Source: UBA8079 sp965205535 (GTDB taxonomy: Bacteria; Pseudomonadota; Alphaproteobacteria; UBA6615). Taken from it: a stretch of 64,000 nucleotides of DNA. Shown in pieces: positions 60,615 to 64,000 of the stretch (the first letter of the stretch is position 1; each line of letters opens with the position of its first letter). Below the pieces are notes generated by a model. The model made no database searches and was not told the DNA's origin. It was given only the letters and a program-made list of their open reading frames with translations. The stretch is taken from the NCBI GenBank assembly GCA_965205535.1, contig CBDBHH010000005.1:1364001-1428000 (forward strand). Direction: 5' to 3'. The translations under genes and the position numbers were made by a program.

Positions 60615-61262
60615 TCAAAGGCTCCCCACCTCCTCGAGAAAGGTTCTGATCCGGGCCGGGTCCTTGCGGCCCGGTGCGGCCTCCACGCCTGAAGATACAT
60701 CGACGATGGTCGCTCCCGAAGCGAGCACGGCCTCGGTGACATTGTCGGCGTTGAGCCCGCCCGCGAGCATCCAGGGTACCGGCCATTCATGGGCCGATAA
60801 CAGGGTCCAGTCGAAGGCCAGCGCGTTGCCGCCGGGCAGGGCGTCGGTCATTTCCTTCGGTGCCTTGGCGTCGAACATCAGCCAGTCGACCGCGCCGGCA
60901 TAGGCGCGGGTCGCCTCGATGTCATCGGCATTCGCGACCTTGATCACTTTCATGATCGGCAGTTCCGTGTGCTCGCGGATGTCGAGGCAGCGGTCCGGGC
61001 TTTCCTCGCCATGCAGCTGAATCAGGTCGAGCGGCACCTTCGCCAGCACCGCGTCGAGCAGGGCGTCATCGGGATCGACGAACAGGCCGACCTTCGTCAC
61101 GCCCACCGGCACGATTGCGGCCAGCGTTGCAGCCGTGTCGGGGTCGAGCGCGCGCGGGCTCGGCGGATAGAAGACGAGGCCGACATAACGCGCGCCCGCC
61201 TCGATGGCCGTGCGCATCGCAGTTTCGTCGTTGATGCCGCAAATCTTGGCGGTCACGTTCAT
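60615..61262 (-). CDS. trpF: phosphoribosylanthranilate isomerase
   Basis: 215 residues. KICGINDE at the N terminus, LIQLHGEESPD and the C-terminal LAGGLNADNVTEA and VDVSSGVE motifs are diagnostic. It isomerises phosphoribosylanthranilate in tryptophan synthesis. Its ATG overlaps the pyrF stop (ATGA). Confidence 0.96.
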   Translation of the reverse strand: MNVTAKICGINDETAMRTAIEAGARYVGLVFYPPSPRALDPDTAATLAAIVPVGVTKVGLFVDPDDALLDAVLAKVPLDLIQLHGEESPDRCLDIREHTELPIMKVIKVANADDIEATRAYAGAVDWLMFDAKAPKEMTDALPGGNALAFDWTLLSAHEWPVPWMLAGGLNADNVTEAVLASGATIVDVSSGVEAAPGRKDPARIRTFLEEVGSL

Positions 61263-61984
61263 CCGGCCAACCCCAGCTCGTCGGAGATTCGCGCGGCGGC
61301 GGCGGCAGGATCGTCGGCCCCCGTGATCGGGCGTCCGATCACCAGTATGTCGGCACCGTCATCGCGAGCCTGGGCGGGGGTCGTGATGCGTTTCTGGTCG
61401 CCGGTCGCGGCCCAGTCGGGGCGAATGCCCGGCACGATCAGCTTGAAGTCGGGGCCGCAGGCCGCGCGGACGGCGCTGATTTCGACCGGTGAACATACCA
61501 CCCCGTCGAGCCCCTCGGACTGGACCAGTTGCGCCAGACGAACAACCTGATCGCGTGCCGGGGTGGATTGGCCGACCGCCGTCAGGTCCGCATCATCAAG
61601 GCTGGTCAGGACCGTCACGGCGATTACCAGCGGTCGTTGCGACCCGCCGGATTGCTCGGCTGCCTCACGTGCGGCGGCCAGCATCGCCGGTCCGCCCGCG
61701 GCGTGGACATTGACGATCGCGGTGCCGAGATCGGCGACCGCACGGACCGCACCGGCAACCGTGTTGGGGATGTCGTGGAACTTGAGGTCGAGAAAAACCG
61801 GCAGGCCGAGCTCGACGATGGCGCGGACCCCATCGGCACCGTTTGCCGAAAAAAACTCAAGCCCGGTCTTCACCCCGCCGACATGGCCACGCAGGGTCTC
61901 GGCCCAGGCGCGCGCCTGATCCGGGTCGGTTGTATCGAGGGCCGCGAACACCGGGTTCGCGGGCAATAGCGGCTGATTTGTCAT
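61259..61984 (-). CDS. pyrF: orotidine 5'-phosphate decarboxylase
   Basis: 241 residues from the ATG at 61984 (the open frame extends further upstream in the antisense of the next gene but without similarity). The active site DLKFHDIPNTV and PGIRPDW with IGRPIT are conserved. It makes UMP. It is 13 bp from the AGE-epimerase stop and coupled to trpF. Confidence 0.96.
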   Translation of the reverse strand: MTNQPLLPANPVFAALDTTDPDQARAWAETLRGHVGGVKTGLEFFSANGADGVRAIVELGLPVFLDLKFHDIPNTVAGAVRAVADLGTAIVNVHAAGGPAMLAAAREAAEQSGGSQRPLVIAVTVLTSLDDADLTAVGQSTPARDQVVRLAQLVQSEGLDGVVCSPVEISAVRAACGPDFKLIVPGIRPDWAATGDQKRITTPAQARDDGADILVIGRPITGADDPAAAAARISDELGLAG

Positions 61985-61997
61985 GACAGCGCAGCTT

Positions 61998-63197
61998 CTA
62001 GCAGAGGTCCGTCCGCTGGTCACGTACACGCAAGACCTCTGTGAGGCAAAGAAACAGGTGATAAAAACTCGATGCGGGCGCCGTTTCGGCGAAGCCATGG
62101 CCTGCGGCGTCCAGATGATCCTGCCAATTGCCGTGGCCGACGGCGAGATACAGATCGAACAAACGCTCCAGCAGCAGCTCGAGATGTTCTGACGCGGCAT
62201 CGTCGGGCCCGTATTCGAGGCGCGCGGTTTGCGCCTTGATGGCCTCGGTCTGGACCCATAGCCGCTTGTTCTCGTCGAGCGAGGTACCGTTACCGAGCCG
62301 CGTATCTTCCCCGCTGCGCAGCACCGAATCGAACGCCAGACCCTGAGCCGGACCGGGCCGGTGGTCGCTGCCATGGGTCATGGCGAACTGGTACAACGCC
62401 TCCGCTTCCATGCGGGTGTCGTCGCCGCTCGCTTCGGCGTAGCGCCGGAGCAGCCATGCCCATTCGAAATGATGCCCGGGCTCCACGGTTTGCCCGATCG
62501 TGCCGGGTGCAGGTGACCAGCCAGCGTCGAAGAATTCGCCCAGCGTGCCCGTGGTGCCATCGAAAAACCGGCGACGGAACAGATCCACGATGGCAGCAGC
62601 GCGGTCGAGATAGGCCGTGTCGGCGGTGGCACCGTGGAGCGCCAGCAGCGCTTCCAGCAGGTGCATATGCGGGTTTTGGCGCCGGGGCAGGTCATGGGGC
62701 AAATTCTCGAAATAGCCGCCATGGGTCGGGTCAGCGAGTTCCGCGTCGAGAAAGGCGAGAGTGCGTTCGGCCCAAGCCAGCGCGTCCGGATCCCCGCTGG
62801 CGCGGTGGTACCAGGCGAATGCGAACAATGCGAAGGCCTGTTCATAAGCCTCGACCCGGGTGTCGGCCGGTGTGCCGTCGCGCGCGGCCGCGTAGACAAA
62901 CCCGCCGCCATCGTCGCGCCAGTAATTGTCGGTGACGAACCGAAAGCCGTTACCGGCAACCTCGAGGGCGCTCGGGCCGCCGGCGGGAGGCCTCCATTTC
63001 AGCATATGCGCGTGGCTGTATACGTAAATCTGGCGGGCCTGGACACGCACGCGTTTGTCGCGATCAAAAAGAGGGCGGCCATCGAGGGTCAGGCACTCGA
63101 CGAACCCGCCGGCATCGGCGTCAAAACCGGCATGCGACCAGAGCGGCAGTGCGTGTTGTGTCAGCCATGTCTGGATGTGGGCCGCGTCGATGCTCAT
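61998..63197 (-). CDS. AGE-family epimerase/isomerase
   Basis: 399 residues forming the (alpha/alpha)6 barrel of N-acylglucosamine 2-epimerase/mannose isomerase proteins. Visible motifs are RVRVQARQIYVYSHAH, RVEAYEQAFALFAF, NPHMHLLEALLALH, VEPGHHFEWAWLL and the late NWQDHLDAAGHG. The conserved His residues are present, so isomerisation of mannose/fructose-like sugars is likely. The start overlaps the upstream OCD-like stop by 4 bp. Confidence 0.9.
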   Translation of the reverse strand: MSIDAAHIQTWLTQHALPLWSHAGFDADAGGFVECLTLDGRPLFDRDKRVRVQARQIYVYSHAHMLKWRPPAGGPSALEVAGNGFRFVTDNYWRDDGGGFVYAAARDGTPADTRVEAYEQAFALFAFAWYHRASGDPDALAWAERTLAFLDAELADPTHGGYFENLPHDLPRRQNPHMHLLEALLALHGATADTAYLDRAAAIVDLFRRRFFDGTTGTLGEFFDAGWSPAPGTIGQTVEPGHHFEWAWLLRRYAEASGDDTRMEAEALYQFAMTHGSDHRPGPAQGLAFDSVLRSGEDTRLGNGTSLDENKRLWVQTEAIKAQTARLEYGPDDAASEHLELLLERLFDLYLAVGHGNWQDHLDAAGHGFAETAPASSFYHLFLCLTEVLRVRDQRTDLC

Positions 63198-64000
63198 GGT
63201 GCCAGCCTGTCGATCAGAAGTTCGGCGGCCGCGAGGTCTTCGAGCGCCGTTCCGACGGATTTGAACATGGTGATCTCGGTGATGGAAGTACGACCGATAT
63301 GTTCATCCCGGCATAGTTCCGAAAGCTCTGCGATGATGTCGTCCGGTGCGATCACGCCCGCGGCGAGAGGTTGTGTGATGTCGCCGGCCTCAGCCATCGC
63401 CCCCGCGCATATCCGGGCGGAAGCCACCCACCAGGTCGACATGGGTGCCCGGGGCGAGCCATTCACCGGCGAAAACAGGCGATTTTGAGGTGGTCGCGCA
63501 ACTGACGATATCGGCATTTGTGATTGCGGCCTCGAGATCGCTGCAGGCGTCAACCTCGAGCCCCGGGCCGGACATCCGTTGGGCAAGGGTTTCGGCCTTG
63601 CCCGCGTCACGCCCCCACACCGACACATGGGTGATCGGGCGCTCGGCGCAGTGGGCCATGATCAGGTCGGGCGCGAGCCGGCCGGTCCCGACCATGACGA
63701 GGCGATGCGCGTCCGGTCGCGACAGAAACCGCGACGCCAGCGCGGACGCGGCGGCGGTTCGTCTCGCGGTTAGCGTGGGCCCGTCGATCAGCGCACGTGG
63801 TTCGCCGGTCTGTCCGTCGAGCAGCAGGTAGACGCCTTGTACGGATGGCTGCGGCTCGGCCGGGTTCCGGGTCGGGTTGTCGGGGTGAACGGTGACCGTT
63901 TTGACGCCGATATGGCGCGGTGGTACCTCGCTGTCCCATGCGGGCATCAGCAGCAGCGTGGCGTCGTTGCGCGCGCCCATGGGTATGCTGTGGTGGTGGC
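63194..64000 (-). pseudogene. ornithine cyclodeaminase/mu-crystallin family gene with internal deletion, 5' end outside the window
   Basis: The visible reading begins at the window edge (HHHSIPMGARNDATLLLMPAW) and continues through VQGVYLLLDGQTGEPRALIDG, the Rossmann MVGTGRLAPDLI and GTHVDLVGGFRPDMR. It then stops at 63390. The remainder of the protein (MAEAGDITQPLAAGVI ... LIDRLAP) is in another frame to 63194. Roughly 18-20 residues that normally join these parts are absent, so a deletion of about 55-60 bp with loss of frame is indicated, at about 63395-63410. The NAD-binding half is intact, but the enzyme is probably dead. It overlaps the AGE gene by 4 bp. Confidence 0.8.

Noticed and set aside
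1..64000. CRISPR array, tRNA or rRNA genes
   Set aside because: No regularly spaced direct repeats, cloverleaf-like segments with CCA ends or rRNA-like conserved sequence were seen on either strand.

Overview
This 64 kb window is chromosomal DNA of an alphaproteobacterium. The GC content is high and genes are tightly packed with many 4-bp ATGA/GTGA start-stop overlaps. Two blocks are diagnostic: chvI-chvG ... hprK-rapZ-EIIA-HPr ... ahcY-divL-tsaE-addB-addA-trxA, and pyrF-trpF-trpB-trpA-accD-folC. A free-living, possibly marine or Rhodospirillales-like, organism is plausible, but the genus cannot be named from sequence alone. No rRNA, tRNA or CRISPR array was seen.

Layout. 1-8.4 kb: a lipoprotein hydrolase coupled to an ABC ATPase, a NDUFS6-type zinc-finger protein, a GNAT, two VOC proteins, a GST, an SDR with an altered active site, and polA. 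8.5-13.6 kb (minus strand): a compact six-gene operon encoding ACP, ketoreductase, MBL hydrolase, KAS III, AMP-dependent ligase and a GNAT-like protein. It looks like a small dedicated acyl-ACP pathway. 13.8-18.0 kb: an exported MBL hydrolase, a carboxymuconolactone-decarboxylase-family protein, then two neighbouring frameshifted genes (an unknown one with a slipped GC run, and a PAS histidine kinase). 18.1-21.0 kb: a complete 2919-bp IS1595-family element with 26-bp inverted repeats and a perfect 8-bp target duplication. It carries an adenine-methyltransferase-like gene, a PD-(D/E)XK nuclease-like gene and two tiny ORFs, together resembling a restriction-modification cassette on an insertion sequence.

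21.3-26.7 kb: a double cold-shock-domain protein, a HugZ-like haem/flavin protein, the PCu(A)C and SCO copper chaperones for cytochrome oxidase, and the ChvI/ChvG two-component system. 26.9-38.2 kb: a catabolic/transport island with a tripartite tricarboxylate transporter (tctBAC), two Gfo/Idh dehydrogenases, a hydroxyisobutyrate-dehydrogenase-like enzyme, two ODP/flavodiiron-like MBL proteins (one degenerate), a leaderless DctP-like protein and a GntR regulator. It sits between chvG and hprK, which are often adjacent in alphaproteobacteria.

38.3-54.5 kb: the PTS regulatory set (HprK, RapZ, EIIA-Man, HPr), two tandem porins, ahcY, a DivL-like kinase with Tyr at the phosphoacceptor position, tsaE directly fused by overlap to addB (the usual amgK/murU genes are absent), and addA. 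54.6-64 kb: trxA with a clear promoter and terminator, a peroxiredoxin-like/2OG-oxygenase fusion, folC-accD-trpA-trpB-trpF-pyrF, an AGE-family epimerase, and an ornithine-cyclodeaminase-family gene that carries an internal deletion and runs off the window.
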